A stretch of 64,000 nt of DNA from Adenanthera pavonina (GCA_026686845.1 JAIVEN010000024.1:11891501-11955500), one strand, 5' to 3'; positions 1 through 12,678 are shown, numbered from the stretch's first letter. Made by a program: numbers and translations. The notes: generated from the sequence alone by a model not told the origin.

Positions 1-1485
1 ATGAGTTTAATAAATTTTGTGGCAAATGTTTAGGTTATCAACTAATGCCTTTCTTTTACCAAAATTCAACTATTGCCTTTTCATGTTTGAGCATGAAAAT
101 GTGTATATAGTTAGATGTTAAATATTGGTACAAAATGTTGGGGTTTAGTTCAATGTGTGAGCTATGTTTTAAGTTTTGAATATGTGTATACTATTATTCT
201 TTTATACATTATTATGGTTTTTTTATGAAATTGTTTCTCTTTCTTCATCAGGATAAGTACATGAGGGCTAAGTTAGTTAGATTTTTTACTCAAGGTTCAG
301 AAGATGAGTCAAATGAGATAAATGATGATGTAGAAGATGCCTTGTATTTAGAGGCTGTAGGTGGAAGAAATAAGAGGGGTCTCATCTTCATGCTAGGATC
401 TGATGCCCCAAATATTGGCGCCACCTCTTCTCATGGAATCATTTCCTATCATAACACAACAATGCATCGTGAATTCAGAGAGGAATTACAAAGGAGGATT
501 GCCCTAGAGACATCACCTTTAACAGAGGAGAACCAACATATATTGTCTATACTTGACTGGTATTCACATGTACTTGATCGAAGTACACATGCACTTGAAT
601 TGTTGGTGGCTTGTTTCTTATCAAATCCTACTCAAGATGATTCAACAACTAAGGAGGCAGCCAAGCCCTGATGTTTCTCACCCTCCATCTACATGAAGAC
701 CTTTATTTTCATTTTGGTTTATGCCCCTTGATATATGACTTTTTAGTTATGGAACTTTTGTTGAAACTTGCTATTTTTGATAAAGTGTTGTGATATTATT
801 TTGACTGGTTACTTTTGTCACTATTATTTAGTAGTAATGGCAGTATTTCTTTCAACTTTTGTTATATTACTTGTTGAAGCTTTAACGTTTATGTGTATAT
901 AAGATGCAAAAAAACATATATTTAATTAAAAGGATTATTTTATGATATAATTGAATTAGCGACAACTTAGAAGATGATTTCCATCATAAATTCATCACTA
1001 ATTTGCCATAGATAATTCCATTGCTAACATCATGATGCAAATTGCCAATGAAAACTTTCATCACTAATATGTGGCAGAGTTGAATGATCCATGCTCATGA
1101 TTTTGTCGTTAATTAATTTTAGTGATCGAAGGTTTAGTCATTAATCTGTCGTAGAGTTAGAATAATTATATTCCCGATTCCATCACTAACAGAAATGTTA
1201 TTGACAGAAATGTCGGTTGCTAATATGTCACATAGTCGGAGTAAGGCTAGCCCAGTACTTCTGTTGCTAACCCTTATAGTGACGGAAATCTCCATTGCTA
1301 ATTAGCGATTGATTTCAAAATTTTATCACTAATGAATTAGTCACGGTGATATTAACAACTAATAATTTTCATAGCTAATTCTGTCACTAGTCCGCCACTA
1401 ATTCATTAGTGATAGACTTAACACATCAAGTGACGAACTTGTGATGGACAATTCCATCACTAATTGGCTTTTTTTTTTTGTAGTG
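1..1485 (+). mobile_element. CACTA (En/Spm) transposon 1, 3' end; left part outside window
   Basis: The element ends at 1485 in a T-tract followed by GTAGTG, the inverse of the CACTACAAAA terminus of CACTA transposons. The ~500 bases before it (about 955-1470) hold repeated short motifs in both orientations, variants of CATCACTAAT and ATTAGCGAC, as expected for subterminal transposase-binding repeats. The last exon of an accessory protein (252-671) lies inside. The element sits directly against a decayed copia gag (from about 1487), so it inserted into that older retrotransposon. Its other end is beyond base 1. Confidence 0.8.
252..671 (+). CDS. CACTA accessory/transposase protein (Transposase_24-like), last exon
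   Basis: This is the final coding exon of a plant Ptta/En/Spm-type protein. It begins after a pyrimidine-rich acceptor (CTTCATCAG ending at 251) and reads 139 codons to a TGA at 669-671 without interruption. The pattern ALYLEAVGGRNKRGLIFMLGS, followed by a hydrophilic helical C-terminus, matches the conserved block I associate with plant Transposase_24 proteins (GG-R-KG-hydrophobic-GLGS). Upstream exons are not visible in 1-250, which looks intronic and T-rich. The exon has no stop or frameshift, so this copy decayed less than the neighbouring copia gag. A start at 225 can be read, but it lies within the predicted intron. The exact protein name is inferred from pattern memory. Confidence 0.65.
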   Translation, partial: DKYMRAKLVRFFTQGSEDESNEINDDVEDALYLEAVGGRNKRGLIFMLGSDAPNIGATSSHGIISYHNTTMHREFREELQRRIALETSPLTEENQHILSILDWYSHVLDRSTHALELLVACFLSNPTQDDSTTKEAAKP

Positions 1486-1489
1486 TCTA

Positions 1490-2148
1490 TTGTTGATATT
1501 TGGCCACCAGATGGTATGTAGTTTCAAGCAGTGGTATAGGTTTTGTACTCAAAATCTAGGTTCTTATCATGTTGAAGGCTTTATCCAACCCCAGGAAAAA
1601 GTCAGAGTTAATCCCTTTCCTTCATCTTCACCCATTATTTCTGAACATCACAAGTACATCCTCTACACATATACTTCAGTCATGAAGCAATTGTCTATAA
1701 CTCATCTACTTCTCTTATCTTAGCAATGTTATTGTACATTGTAACTTATAAACTCTGGGTGCAATGCCTTAATTTCTCAAATCTCTTGGCCAAGTCTTTC
1801 CAAATTTCTTGTACAGTTTTAGCATACCCCACATTGGTTTTGACATCTTTGTCCTTCAAACTCTTTAGTCATCCCTTTACCATTGGATTACACCTCATCC
1901 AGTAATTAAGATTTGCTGAATTTGTTGTAGGCATTGAAATACATCCATCAACAAAGCCAATTTTATTCTTGGCAAACAAGGCATTTGTCATGTCGTTCAC
2001 CCACTCTCCATAGTTCCCTACATTAAGCAATTCAATGACATAAACATACCTAGAATTATTTGAGGGATGTATGTAATACGGAGATGCTGCATCAACACAA
2101 GAAATCTAAGATGTAGCTCCATTGCTTCCATCCTCATTGGTTGACGAC
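1490..2148 (-). pseudogene. Ty1/copia gag relic
   Basis: On the minus strand, from an ATG at 2148, the frame reads a diverged copia Gag with several stops. The N-terminus contains the SPYYIHPSNN-type block, then YGEWVNDMTNALFAKNKIGF, as in Retrotran_gag_3 proteins (HPSDN...W..M..AL.AKNK.GF). Further on come AKTVQEIWKDLAKRF and, near the left end, an ILSTKPIP block followed by YHLVA, as in copia gag_2/UBN2 domains. At least six in-frame stops are visible. The copy is cut at its 3' side by CACTA element 1 at 1485. It is preceded on the same strand by a primer-binding site and an LTR (2217-2484). It is non-functional. Confidence 0.75.
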
Positions 2149-2216
2149 ATCTTGGGCTATTCCTTAATGGTCGAATTATACTATAGTGATAATGGGGTTT
2201 AGGTACCAGGCTTTTA

Positions 2217-2484
2217 GCTTTGATACCATAAAGAAACCAAGTTGTAGAAAATAATGATGAAAACTGGTCATGTATTACTCACACTTAAAGTAGCGTACAT
2301 GTGCCCTTAATATACGTGCATGGTTTGGTGGGGTGTGTATATGTGTATCTAGGAATATCCCTTATATATCTATATTTTGGTGTATCTTATCATATACAAT
2401 ATTTAATAACATGATATATTCGGATAATAGAAACAAAAAATATTCAAAGATAGTATATTAGCCCGTGATCTTCAGTTATCAACA
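2217..2484 (-). mobile_element. Copia 5' LTR with primer-binding site (minus)
   Basis: On the minus strand, TGGTATCAAAGC (plus 2217-2228) is a near match to the initiator-tRNA-Met primer-binding site TGGTATCAGAGC. The bases beyond it, 2229 to about 2484, form a short LTR starting (minus) at TGTTGATAAC. It precedes the copia gag at 1490-2148 with correct order and spacing. The outer edge is placed at the TG at 2484; no second LTR or target duplication is available in the window. Confidence 0.55.
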
Positions 2485-2859
2485 ATAATGATTTCCTTTA
2501 AACTGAATCCTTTACTTACATGAATAGCATCTTAAACTAAATGAGCAACTTGCTATAATTAGGAGTTGAACAATAAGAAAAAACTAATTCCACAAGTTCC
2601 TTACAATCTAATTCAAAAGCAACACATTTGAGATTCAAATCAAGACCAACCACTACCCCCTTTTAATAAACCAATTGTTCCTGCCATAAAAGGGGAAGAT
2701 GCATCACTTTTAGAGGAAGCATACTCAATTAAATCTCCACAATCACTACTTCTACCAACATCCACTTGGCACATTGAATGTGAAATCTGATCCTATTTGT
2801 CTTTGCTTTTTAACCTTGAACATTCCTTTGGAGTTTTGGATTGGAAAGCTTCGGCAAGT
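2485..2859. other. Unassigned DNA between copia LTR and CACTA 2
   Basis: I see no open frame, RNA gene or repeat terminus here. It is the left flank of the second CACTA insertion (trinucleotide AGT at 2857-2859). Confidence 0.5.
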
Positions 2860-2879
2860 CACTACAACATTTTTTACTT

Positions 2880-3140
2880 ATGGCAACACTTTTCTTTGCA
2901 ACAATTAAGAAAATGTTGCCTAATATATGAATAGGCAACAATTTTTCTAGTGTTGCCCATTGATATGTACTTTAGGCAACAAATACTAAGCAACATTTCA
3001 AAACTGTTCCCTAAATTAAAATAGTCAACATTTTTACATGTTGTATTATAATTTTAGAATAGGTAACAAAAAAAATAAATGTTGCCTATACAATTTACTC
3101 CTAATTTAACATTGAACAAGTGTTGCCTATAGCTATCCTT
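2880..3140. repeat. Left subterminal repeats of CACTA 2
   Basis: At least eight copies or near-copies of TGTTGCCTA and its complement TAGGCAACA are spaced by 15-40 bases. Such arrays are transposase-binding sites in CACTA elements. Confidence 0.7.
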
Positions 3141-4753
3141 ATACCCTTCCAGGAAAAGTCACTTATTTATTTATTTATTTTTTTAAAAAAATTGATATAA
3201 AAGCCCTAACCCCTCAATCCTGTTGGAAACCACTCCACATACCCATGTATCTCATAGCACCCACCCAATCTATCCACCTACTTTGCTTCCTTGCCGTTGG
3301 ACGTCAAACCCAACTCCTCCACTATTTCAGTTGAGCACACCTTCAACGTCGATAGCTCCGGCCCATTCTTCCTTCTCAGTATGACTCACCCCCAACTGGC
3401 TCTCTTGCTCCGTCTCATAGGTTTCTCTTACTCTCTTGTTCTTTCTCTCTTATTGATCTTGCTTGCCCCTCTCGTTCACTCTCACAGATCTCTCTCGCTA
3501 TGGGATGAGAAGATTTAAGGGTAAGGCTCGATAGAGAGGGCTTAATAGGATGAGAGAGTGAAATTGTGAGAGAGTAAAACAGATAGTGAGCGGGTGAGAG
3601 CTGTGAAAGAGAAATCGAAGAAAATTAAACCTGTTTTTGTCTCCTCTCATACTAGTTTTTATGTTTTTCATTTGCCTCTTCTATTGATTTTCATCATTTC
3701 CTGCTCTGATTTTCCTAGATGTTTATACTTCAATTTCCACTAATTGATTTTCTTGTTGACAGCAAAGATTTATGTGTGATTTATTATGCTATGGCTCCTA
3801 AAGTGAAAAACCGATCATAAGGATGCTTGGGCAAGCCACAAGTGGATGCAGAGAAGGACCTGCCTCCTTATTACGGCATCCAATGTATCAAGGGATAATT
3901 TCAAAAGAAATGTAGAATTAATTAATCAATATGATAAATATCATGTGACAGTTGACATGTTAGTTATAGATGGCAAGAAAATGTTAGCCAGTGCATGCAT
4001 ATTTACCGCTCGTAATACTATTTATTTTGAATGTTCAAGTCATCTAGAAGCCTTTTTCAAACCCATCCTATAAATATTCAAAATGTATGAAGAAACACTT
4101 GGTCAATAATTTGTTTCTTTTTTTTTTAATTGTCACAAGATACTAGTTTTTGTTAGACATGCAAAGTTAGTTCTCTTTGGATTAAATTTACACATGAATG
4201 GTATATACATAGGAAGAATATCATTGTAGCTCAAAGATGGCTCATAGGTGGTGAAGCTTCTCAAATCTTGTTTCTTTTCTCTTAACTAACTAGTTATATA
4301 TGCCATAACTTTTGTCCATCCATCACTAAAGATGATCCTTTAATTATGAAAATGATTGTGAACATAGTTGTAGGATATTCTGATTGTCATTACACATGAT
4401 TATTTTTGAGCCTTTAAACATCATTTGTGGTGTAATGGACTAACCACACACAATTTAAAAATTTCCTTGAACTTTATTTGATGGACGCAAGATTTGTTAT
4501 TATATTCTTGCAAATAAAGTATATTTTATTTTCCTCTTGAAGTTTTAAATTTGGATGCATGTGTAAGATGTACTATTTTACATGATTTTTCTCTCCTTTA
4601 CTAGTCTGCCTCTACCTACGTATTCCTCTTACTTGTTCAGAGTTACTAAATATTTGCTTGTGGGGCCCGTTTATCTTATGGTGTTTCAAATTTTATAATA
4701 TATATATATATATATTCTGATATGCTTTTTCTTTGACTAATTGTGGTGAAAGT

Positions 4754-7461
4754 TGTAACACCTCTATTTAGGACTGTTTCCCATATATTAGACCTTATTA
4801 GAGACCAACTATATTTAAATTGAAGCTTGAATCACAATAAAATATTATAATAAATTTAATCAATTTAAATGGTACTATTCATTTGATCCCATTTTTTTTG
4901 GCAAACTTTTGAAAATTGTAACTAATTCAATAAAAACCATATGAGAGTGATTCAAGTCTCTATGGATAGCTTAAAACATTATATAGATGAGAAAAATGTC
5001 AATCAGAGCAATTACTTGGCCAATTTGCATAGTAAATTTTGTGAATTTTTACTATTCATATGGTAAATTCCTGAAATTTCAGTTTTCTTGGCTAACTTTG
5101 AAAAATCATCATAATTCGTATATACATCTAAATTGAGTGATCTTTGGACTATATGAAAGATCCTTCTGTATAGTTTTTAAGCATATATAACATTTATACT
5201 TTAAACAACAGAAAGCCAAAACAGTAGTATGTTCATTTGGTAGTGGTCAGAATGACCATTTGTATCCTAATACTTACAATACAAAAATTGTAAGATATTC
5301 ACATGACCATATTTCATCTTTATATCATGCCATACATTAGCTAGGACTTAAAGGAACATAAAAACTTGAAGAAACATATTTAACATCATCTTTACAAATT
5401 TACATAAAAGTTCTAAACTCATGGCCATTGAGATCAATATCAAGTTAATGGCCAAATTCTTTCTCCTGTCCTTTCTCTTCCTTGGTGGTCTTGCCATTGT
5501 TACTACCTAATCATGGTTAATATGTGGGAGGGTGAGATTCAAAGAATCTCAGTAAATAAATCCCATACATGCCATCATATCATCACATTGAGCATAAAAA
5601 TATCAAGAAAACACAGTTCATCACATAGGCATATTGGAAACATATACATTTTATAAAAATTTTGACAGAGTTCTATTTTGTAAAATGGACATCCTGGGCC
5701 TCCAAACCCCTTATACAACTTAGCCAACCACATAGAAACATCACAAATCAACATTTCATACATATGCCATGGTGTCAAATATCAAAGAAACAATAATGAC
5801 AATGTGATGTTAGTAAAGAGGATTATCTACCTCAAAGTACTTCCTTGCTTCCCACACTTTGTCCAACACTTCTCCAAGCTTTCTTAGGCTTCCTCAAACC
5901 TAAACATATCATCAAAAAATTACTCAAACTAATGGTTCCATGACTTTCTTCAAAAAGTCTTCATGAAACTCTAATTCTTCAAAAATTCACCAAAAATTCA
6001 TTCCTAGCTCAAAAATGATGAATTATACCTCTATTCCATGTAATTTTTCATGAAGAATCCAAATATGGCCTTAGAGTTACTAAATTCCATCTCTAGCTAT
6101 GGTTACTATTCATCCAAATTAAGCTTCAAAGCCTAAATTTTCACTTTCTTAATCTTAAGCTTTTTCATGAAATCAACACTTGTTTCTAAGGTTTTGGACC
6201 ATTGGGGAACCCATTTTTGAGGTCTAATTTATGAAATTCCAACCCTAAGTATGAACAGTATCTTAAAAAAATTAGGGGAATTCAAGAAAAATTGCTACAC
6301 TTTGTTATGCAACAAACTACTTGCATATTCAAGCTTTAAATGAACATTCTATCATTTTCCCTATAATTTATGGTTGGAAAACTCCATTTCTTGCTAAATC
6401 ATGGCATGGATGAAACCCTAAGAGGATGGAGAAGAATTTCTAATCCATGAGCCATGCTTCTAATACCATAGATAGCAAGCTTAGAATGATAGAAGAGAAG
6501 CTTACCAACTTAGCTTTCAATTTTTGCTTTGAACTTCATCTTCTCCTTTCTCTCTTCTCTCTTTACTTTTTTTCTCTGGTTTTTGCTGCTAGAAACTATG
6601 CAGAATGGTGAAGATAAGTGAGTGATTAAGTGGCTTTAATTAGGTGGCTTAATGACATGCTAATCATGGATAATCACCTAATTAACTAAAGTTATTTTTT
6701 GGCCAAAAATCAACTACTTCTTGAGGAAGTTTTCCAAAAAGATTTGCTGCCCATGCTGCCCATGCTGCCCCAATTTCTCATCTAATAAGAGGGCTTTGAG
6801 TGTCCAGTTCGTTTAATTTTTTTCTGGTCCAGATATATCTTGAACCGGTAATTTTTAACCATACCGATAAAACCGCTTTTTATAGTAATTTAGTATTTTT
6901 GGGCTATAGGACTATTCTAATTTTATTTTTATATTTTCATAATTATCTTGTCTAAAATGGTATCTATGTATGGCCCATATCCTATCCTAGTTTCTTTTTA
7001 ACTGTCCGTGGGGCCCACAGTTTACTTTATCAGTTTACAGTTACTTTTGGACACTCAACACTAATTATTTATTGATCCTTGAACATTAACTCTTAGTTAC
7101 ATATACCATTGTACTTCTCTCATCGAGAGCTTCGTTTTGACATTAATTTTACATATTTACAAAATTACCTCTGACTCGAGGTTTAAATTATAATTTCTGA
7201 AACTTTTAGGTCATTAGGTGTAATTTTTCCCGAAGGCTTTTGCACTTTGGATCCACGTGAATTTAATGACTCTAGGGACATAGATATCATTTTGATAATG
7301 TAATTTCTTATTTTTTCATCAAATCGGAAAAATGACCTTTTTGCCCTTTTTCACGCAAAACAGTGTCTTTTCATTTTCACGAATTTCTTGTACATTTCAT
7401 GTTATCGTTTATTTCTTCCTCTTTCATTACTTTATATTTAGTAAAATTTTGAGATATTACA
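4754..7461 (-). mobile_element. Solo LTR, long gypsy-type (copy A), 2,708 bp
   Basis: The segment starts TGTAACACC at 4754 and ends ATATTACA at 7461. It is flanked by a perfect 5-bp duplication AAAGT (4749-4753 and 7462-7466), with no internal retrotransposon region. It is homologous over its length, in inverse orientation, to the solo LTR at 40938-43531. Shared blocks include one around CTCTCATCGAGAGCTTCG (about 7117) and one around the palindromic GAGATTCAAAGAATCTC (about 5532). Length and the TGTAACA...TTACA ends suggest a Ty3/gypsy chromovirus (Tekay/Del-like), but without coding DNA this is inference. Confidence 0.85.
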
Positions 7462-9050
7462 AAAGTGGCAAAAGGAAAGGATTGTACGTACGTGTAAGAA
7501 GCAACCTCCTAGCTGTTAAGTGGCAGACTAATTAAGAAAGTGTGAATAGAAAATTGGAATTGGAAGCAGAAGCATTGACATGCTGCTTTTGGTGAAAGGT
7601 ACTTGTTACCTTAACCTTTTTCTTACTCCCCCACTACCCTTTTTTCTATGGTAAAAATCTAGTTGTAGTGTTGAATTCATGGTAGATGTTGCTTCTGTCT
7701 CCCTGATGATAGTTAAATTTGCTGAATTCCTAGTGGGTTGAATTGCCATGATGTCTAATTTGACTGTGATGAAATTTCCCTTTGAATCATAGGAAAATTT
7801 CCATCTGATTCTCATAGAGTTGTCTCATTGATGCAAATATTTAGTTGCTTATGCTCTTCTTTATGTTTTGTTCATGTGAGAGGAGGTTTCACAAGTCCCT
7901 CTACCTATTATGAGTGTTATTTCATGTGCCATCTGCATCAACTTATGTTCTCACCTCATACACTATGAATTGAAAGTGTAGGTTTCAATTAGTCACTCAC
8001 TTATGTGTTGGCCAAGAGTTGTGAGTTGCTTTCACCATAATAGCAAGGGTTAGGAGAAAGAGAAAAAATATTTTTTTTTCTTTTTTCTTACTATGTGGGG
8101 TTGGTACAACTCAACTATGTAAGGTTAGTAATCATAAGAATTATACCAAAGCTCACTTCATTGTTCTGCATTGAAGTGGATTTCTTCTTGAGGCAATGAA
8201 ATTTGTATATTTGCAAGTATTTTTTTAATAAAGAATCTCAAAGCTTCCTCCCTTAATGTTTTAGTTTAGTGTTTGAGGATTGTAATTGGCTATTGTGTGT
8301 GTGTGTGTGTGTGTTTTTTTTTTTTTTGCTTGGTTGTGTGGCAATTTGAAGCTTAATTTTCTAAGATGCATAGTGAGAGAAATTACAACAAAATAGAGAG
8401 AGGTAAGAGTTTCCCCTATTTGTAATGATTTTGGTTCTACTTTAGCTTGATGAATTAGGCTATTTTTGTGTTTTTGTTTTGTCATGTTGGGGACTGTAAT
8501 TGGTGGCCATTTTGTGTTAATTTTTTTAGCTAGAACTCGTACTTCTTGCTTCATGATGGTGCTCCATAAAAGACTTTTGGATTTGGGTCAATGTGCCTAG
8601 CCTATCTTGCTTGAGAAAATAGCCTTTTTTTGCTAAAATTATAGAGATTCTGTGCAAGTAAAAAGCAATGACTATTGGGCTTTAGGATGGTATTATAGTT
8701 ATTATCCTATAAGTGATTATAGTTATTTTCACCCAACTAAATGAATTATAAGTAATTATACCATTTTTTTTCTTTTGTCTTGCTATTTGCATTCAGAATC
8801 ATTATGAAATGCATCCAAATTGGCTAGAGAATGATAGAAAGTTACTATATTGAACAATGAGTTCTCTCAACTATCTCAATGGCACAATTCCAATATTTTT
8901 TAAGCACATCCCTCTCGTCATGCTATAAGTTTAAGTTATCATATTGTGTGGTACTATTTGTCATGTATGTGTCTTTTAAGATTGAAATCACTTAAGTATA
9001 TTTGCTTCAGGTCCCTTTTGGGGGATTGAATCAGTGGTTCATTTCCCACA

Positions 9051-9275
9051 GAATTCAGTGAAATTGCTAGTCTGCAAGAGCTGTAAGTTTTGAAGTCAAA
9101 GCCAATATCATTTTGAAATTGAAAAAATGGTTGATGCTGGAGCTGAATAAGTTTGTATGAATGTTTTATAGGATCCTAGAATATTTTTCTATGACTTTAG
9201 GATATTGAGAAATTTCTTAATTACTGGTCCTATTCCTAATTTCTTTTACGTAGTGACAAACTTAAGAACTCTATA
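9051..9275 (+). pseudogene. LRR receptor-like gene fragment captured in CACTA 2
   Basis: Two short stretches read like leucine-rich repeats of a plant LRR receptor kinase. At 9051-9083 the frame reads EFSEIASLQEL. At about 9193-9270 it reads ILRNFLITGPIPNFF followed by VVTNLRTL, close to the NITGPIP-(x)n-MTNLKTL repeat of LRR subfamily VIII. They are separated by non-coding DNA, as the one-repeat-per-exon structure of that subfamily would give, and the second ends in a stop. No kinase domain follows. They lie inside the CACTA element, so capture of a host gene piece is the simplest reading. The match rests on two short motifs only. Confidence 0.45.
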
Positions 9276-10711
9276 AGTTGGATCATATAAATGTTTTATT
9301 GGTGAAAGATTGTTGAAATTTTCTTTCCTCTTGGATTTTATTGGCTTTGGTATTCTACGTTTTTCAAGCTTGCTAATTGATTATTGGTTATGGTTTACTG
9401 ATTTGTGTCTTAACTATTTCATTTTATTTCAAAAACCTAAACTTTACTAGGTTATATGCTGCCATTCACCTTCTTTTTTTTTTTTTTACCAAGGCTGCCA
9501 TTCACCTTCAAGAGTCAAGTTTTTGTCATTTTTTGTTGTTGGTATCTTTGGTTCAAGAATCTTGTCTTCCAATTACCACATTTAGATAAATAATTTTCTA
9601 CATCTTAAAATTGAGTTTGAGATAAATAATATAATGGTTTAAAATCAATATCTAAATAGTTTTAGTTCTAAGGATACTCTGCATCTTTCTTTCCCTGTAA
9701 CATTGGCTGTTTATATTCTCTACTTGTTCTATAATAAGTAATGTATTTATGATTCTTCTCGTAACTTTATATTTCAATGTTCTAAGGGTTTCTTTTACTA
9801 TAGTATAAAGAGAAAATAGAAAAGCTTGCTTCTTCTGGTTCTTGCCCTCATCCTAAAAATGATGCAGTGAGAGATTCAAACGTGGTTTCCTCTCATGGTA
9901 ATTATACAACTTCAATGTATTAATCTCATTGAACAAAAAGTAAGTTTCTTCCAATTTTATTTGTTTCTTCAAGAAAAATAATATTTTCTCTAACAATTAT
10001 TTTTATGGTTGAGGCCTTCCCCACAGATCTAACATCCACATGGCAAAGTGCTTGTATGGACATAGTAAGTTTTATTTTCCTCCTCCTCTTGCTAATTCGA
10101 ACTCCTTTAAGGTTGAGCTTAACAATATCTAGTATGCATGATTTCCGAAACATGTTAGAAACATTACTTACAACTGTTTTTAGCTTCATGTTTGTACAAG
10201 GTCACTGAAATTTTTATTTTTAGCATTAATACCTGTCTTCCTCTCCATTCTCAATGTGTGTGTGTGTATTATAGCTTAAACAAATATCATATATAAAGGA
10301 TATTAATTTCTATCCTGCTTTCAATTACGCAGTCAACTTCCAATTTTTAACCTGACTTGCTAGATAAGATGCTTATCATAATAGGAAAATTATGGTGGAC
10401 TATATATGGTCCAAAATATATATATATATATATATAATCCGTAGTTGGTTATTCCTTATTTGTACTCTCCTAATTTTAGGTTAAAATTCCATTATATGGT
10501 TGTGACTTTATGCATATGGTCTTTTGGATTCTGGCTTTGTCGATCTTTTTGTTGAGTCCGGTTTGAAGGTAAGATGCATTCTAATGTCTCTTGAAATATG
10601 GATAATAAAAAAATGAAAATTACTGTTTTCTCTTTTAATTATTTTAAAAAGTCTTTTGAGAGCGCTTGTTAACAAAAGCGCGTCCAAATCTTAATATAAT
10701 TTTTATAGACA

Positions 10712-10754
10712 AAGCTTCGGGACCACTTGTGGGAAGAAAGTGGTTCCAAAGCTT
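10712..10754. other. 17-bp imperfect hairpin near CACTA 2 right end
   Basis: AAGCTTCGGGACCACTT (10712-10728) pairs with AAGTGGTTCCAAAGCTT (10738-10754) at 15 of 17 positions across a 9-base loop. Just upstream, GCGCTTGTTAACAAAAGCGC is also near-palindromic. Both adjoin the subterminal repeat zone. Confidence 0.6.
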
Positions 10755-11093
10755 ATAAACAAGCAATTTAAAATTGTTGCCTATACTCTATGCTTATAGT
10801 TAAAAAATGTTGCCTATTAAAAGTTTAGGCAACATTTGTCAACTATACCTTATATTGACAACATTTCAAAAATGTTGCCATAACTTGATCTTAAAACGGT
10901 TGCATATTTCCATAGTATAAGCAACAGTTTTTGTGATTGATGCCATAGACTTCGCAAAAATATTACTTAAAGGAATAGGTAACACTGACATAGGCAACAC
11001 CCAAGCAACACTTGAAAACTATTACTTATAATCTTAGGCAACAGTTTTCCTAATTTATGCAACACTTTTTAATTGTTTCCATAGAGCAAAAAT
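10740..11093. repeat. Right subterminal repeats of CACTA 2
   Basis: Repeated TTGTTGCCTA, TAGGCAACA and AAATGTTGCC motifs in both orientations mirror the left end of the element and run up to its terminus at 11101. Confidence 0.65.
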
Positions 11094-11101
11094 GTTGTAG
11101 T

Positions 11102-12054
11102 AGATGTGTGCACTATCTCATGTAGGTTTTAGATGTGAACCTTTACATAGAAAGATACAATAAAATAACATCATCAAGATGTGGTTTTTGACATATGGGG
11201 ACAACGAAACATGAGAGCTATGTTGCAAAGGATCCAAATTCAATTAAGAACCAATTTAATGCTAATGTGTGAGGAGAAGATGAAATGGGTTATTAGAGGG
11301 TGAAAAATAAGGTTTGACGCATGGGCATTTTTTACAAAGGAGGGAAATTTGTGAGTGCATTTGTCATCATTAGATTATGTAACTCTAAGGGTATAGGGCC
11401 ATAAAGGCAATTGAACTAATTGTCTAAGACTCCAAATTTTAATGTATAATTACTTTTATATTATTTATTATAATAAATATTTAAAAAAATTAAGAGGAGG
11501 AAACTTCTTTTATCTCATTCATTGATACATATTAGATCGATCTATTTGATATATTGACAACCAATTTAAATAATTTTTAGAATACGAAACAATTTTCATT
11601 TTTTATTTCAATCTTAAAAATTCAAAATTTTGGATGAGGATGATTTATTTTTAGAATTGAGGACCAGTTGATGGATAAAAAGACTTCTAACTGATAAAAG
11701 TGTTAAAAACTTGAACATTAAGTAATAAAATAGGGAAGATAAAGAGTATAAGGGTCCTAATTTATCATAAACTTTTTATTTTGGTCTCAAAGTGTGATTC
11801 TTCCAAAAAATTTTGTATTAATGTTAAAAATTTTTCAAGTTTTAATAAATTGATAGTCTTGATTTATTTTCAGCATTGAATTTATTGAGAGAAATATTAA
11901 TAAAAAAATTAATACTCCAATTAAAATATCAAACTATATCAAAATATTAGATTATTGTGTATGTATTGCTAACAGAATATTATTGATATACTTGTAATGA
12001 TTGCTAAAAGAATTTTTCTAGAGTTAAAATTGCTTAGATTCTATCTAAAATCAA
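11102..12054. other. Unassigned AT-rich DNA
   Basis: I see no supportable gene or repeat boundary. It lies between CACTA 2 and the protease start of a minus-strand copia relic and may include degraded pol sequence that I cannot recognise. Confidence 0.4.
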
Positions 12055-12678
12055 TTATATTGTATGAATCATAGCACTATCAACAAGACATATGTCTTCA
12101 TTATTGTGCCTAGTGAAAGGATGAGAAATATCCATATTCTTCATTAAAGAAATAAAATACATATAAGAAATGGTTAAAAGAAAATGAAACTCATAATGAG
12201 CAATATTGCTCTTATTAGAAGAAAGGAAAACATAAAAACAAATCATAAATACAAATGTTCATAATAATTTTAATTATGATTCTCAAAGAAGTTTGCTACA
12301 TCTAAATGTTCCATCTCATCAAGACCATTAATATCTTCTAATCCATTAAGGCAGTTGAGATCATCATTTTTTAATGCATAATTTGTCTCAACATCATCAT
12401 TTTGGTAAATCAAATTTGTTTCCATATTATTGTGAACTCTTTTCTTCATAGAGGCTTAATAACGCTTCACTAGATGAGAAGGTGTATGGCATGCATGTGC
12501 CCAATGACCACTCATGCCACATCTGTGACATAGATACTCAGTTGCTTTTACAACATTGTTGTGACCATCTTTGTTACTCTTCTATTTATCATGATTTTTC
12601 TTCTTTTGGTACTCATATTTATTGTTACCACCACCACAAAAATGGTAATAATTGTGCCCTTTTCCACGACCTCGACCT
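12055..12678 (-). pseudogene. Copia gag C-terminus and protease start (split relic, part 2)
   Basis: Reading the minus strand downward from 12678, an arginine/glycine-rich stretch (RGRGRGKGHN) is followed by a zinc knuckle CHRCGMSGHWAHAC (CX2CX4HX4C, all ligands present). Then comes an acidic linker containing HLDVANFFE, and, near 12115-12060, EDICLVDSAMIHT, the DSA/DSG active-site region of a copia aspartic protease. The frame then ends and pol is not recognisable, so the element is truncated at about 12055. Stops occur in the linker. The N-terminal part of the same Gag is at 15168-15795, separated by the insertion at 12680-15162. This order and one shared 5-bp duplication show that both pieces were once one gene. 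Confidence 0.75.

Larger units (their letters stand above)
2860..11101. mobile_element. CACTA (En/Spm) transposon 2, 8.2 kb, with nested solo LTR
   Basis: The left terminus reads CACTACAACATTTTTT from 2860. The right terminus is its inverse, AAAAATGTTGTAGT, ending at 11101, with the last base of the canonical GTAGTG altered or lost. Both ends carry a dense set of TGTTGCCTA/TAGGCAACA motifs (2880-3140 and 10740-11093), a different family from element 1. The flanks are AGT (2857-2859) and AGA (11102-11104), consistent with a decayed 3-bp duplication. A solo LTR (4754-7461) was inserted later; without it the element is about 5.5 kb. A TATA-like box (GATATAAAAG near 3192) and a pyrimidine-rich leader with a possible intron ending near 3763 suggest the old transposase promoter. 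I find no intact transposase frame. Confidence 0.78.

Noticed and set aside
3846..4073. 75-codon frame inside CACTA 2
   Set aside because: No recognisable motif and no conserved start; treated as chance or decayed transposase exon.
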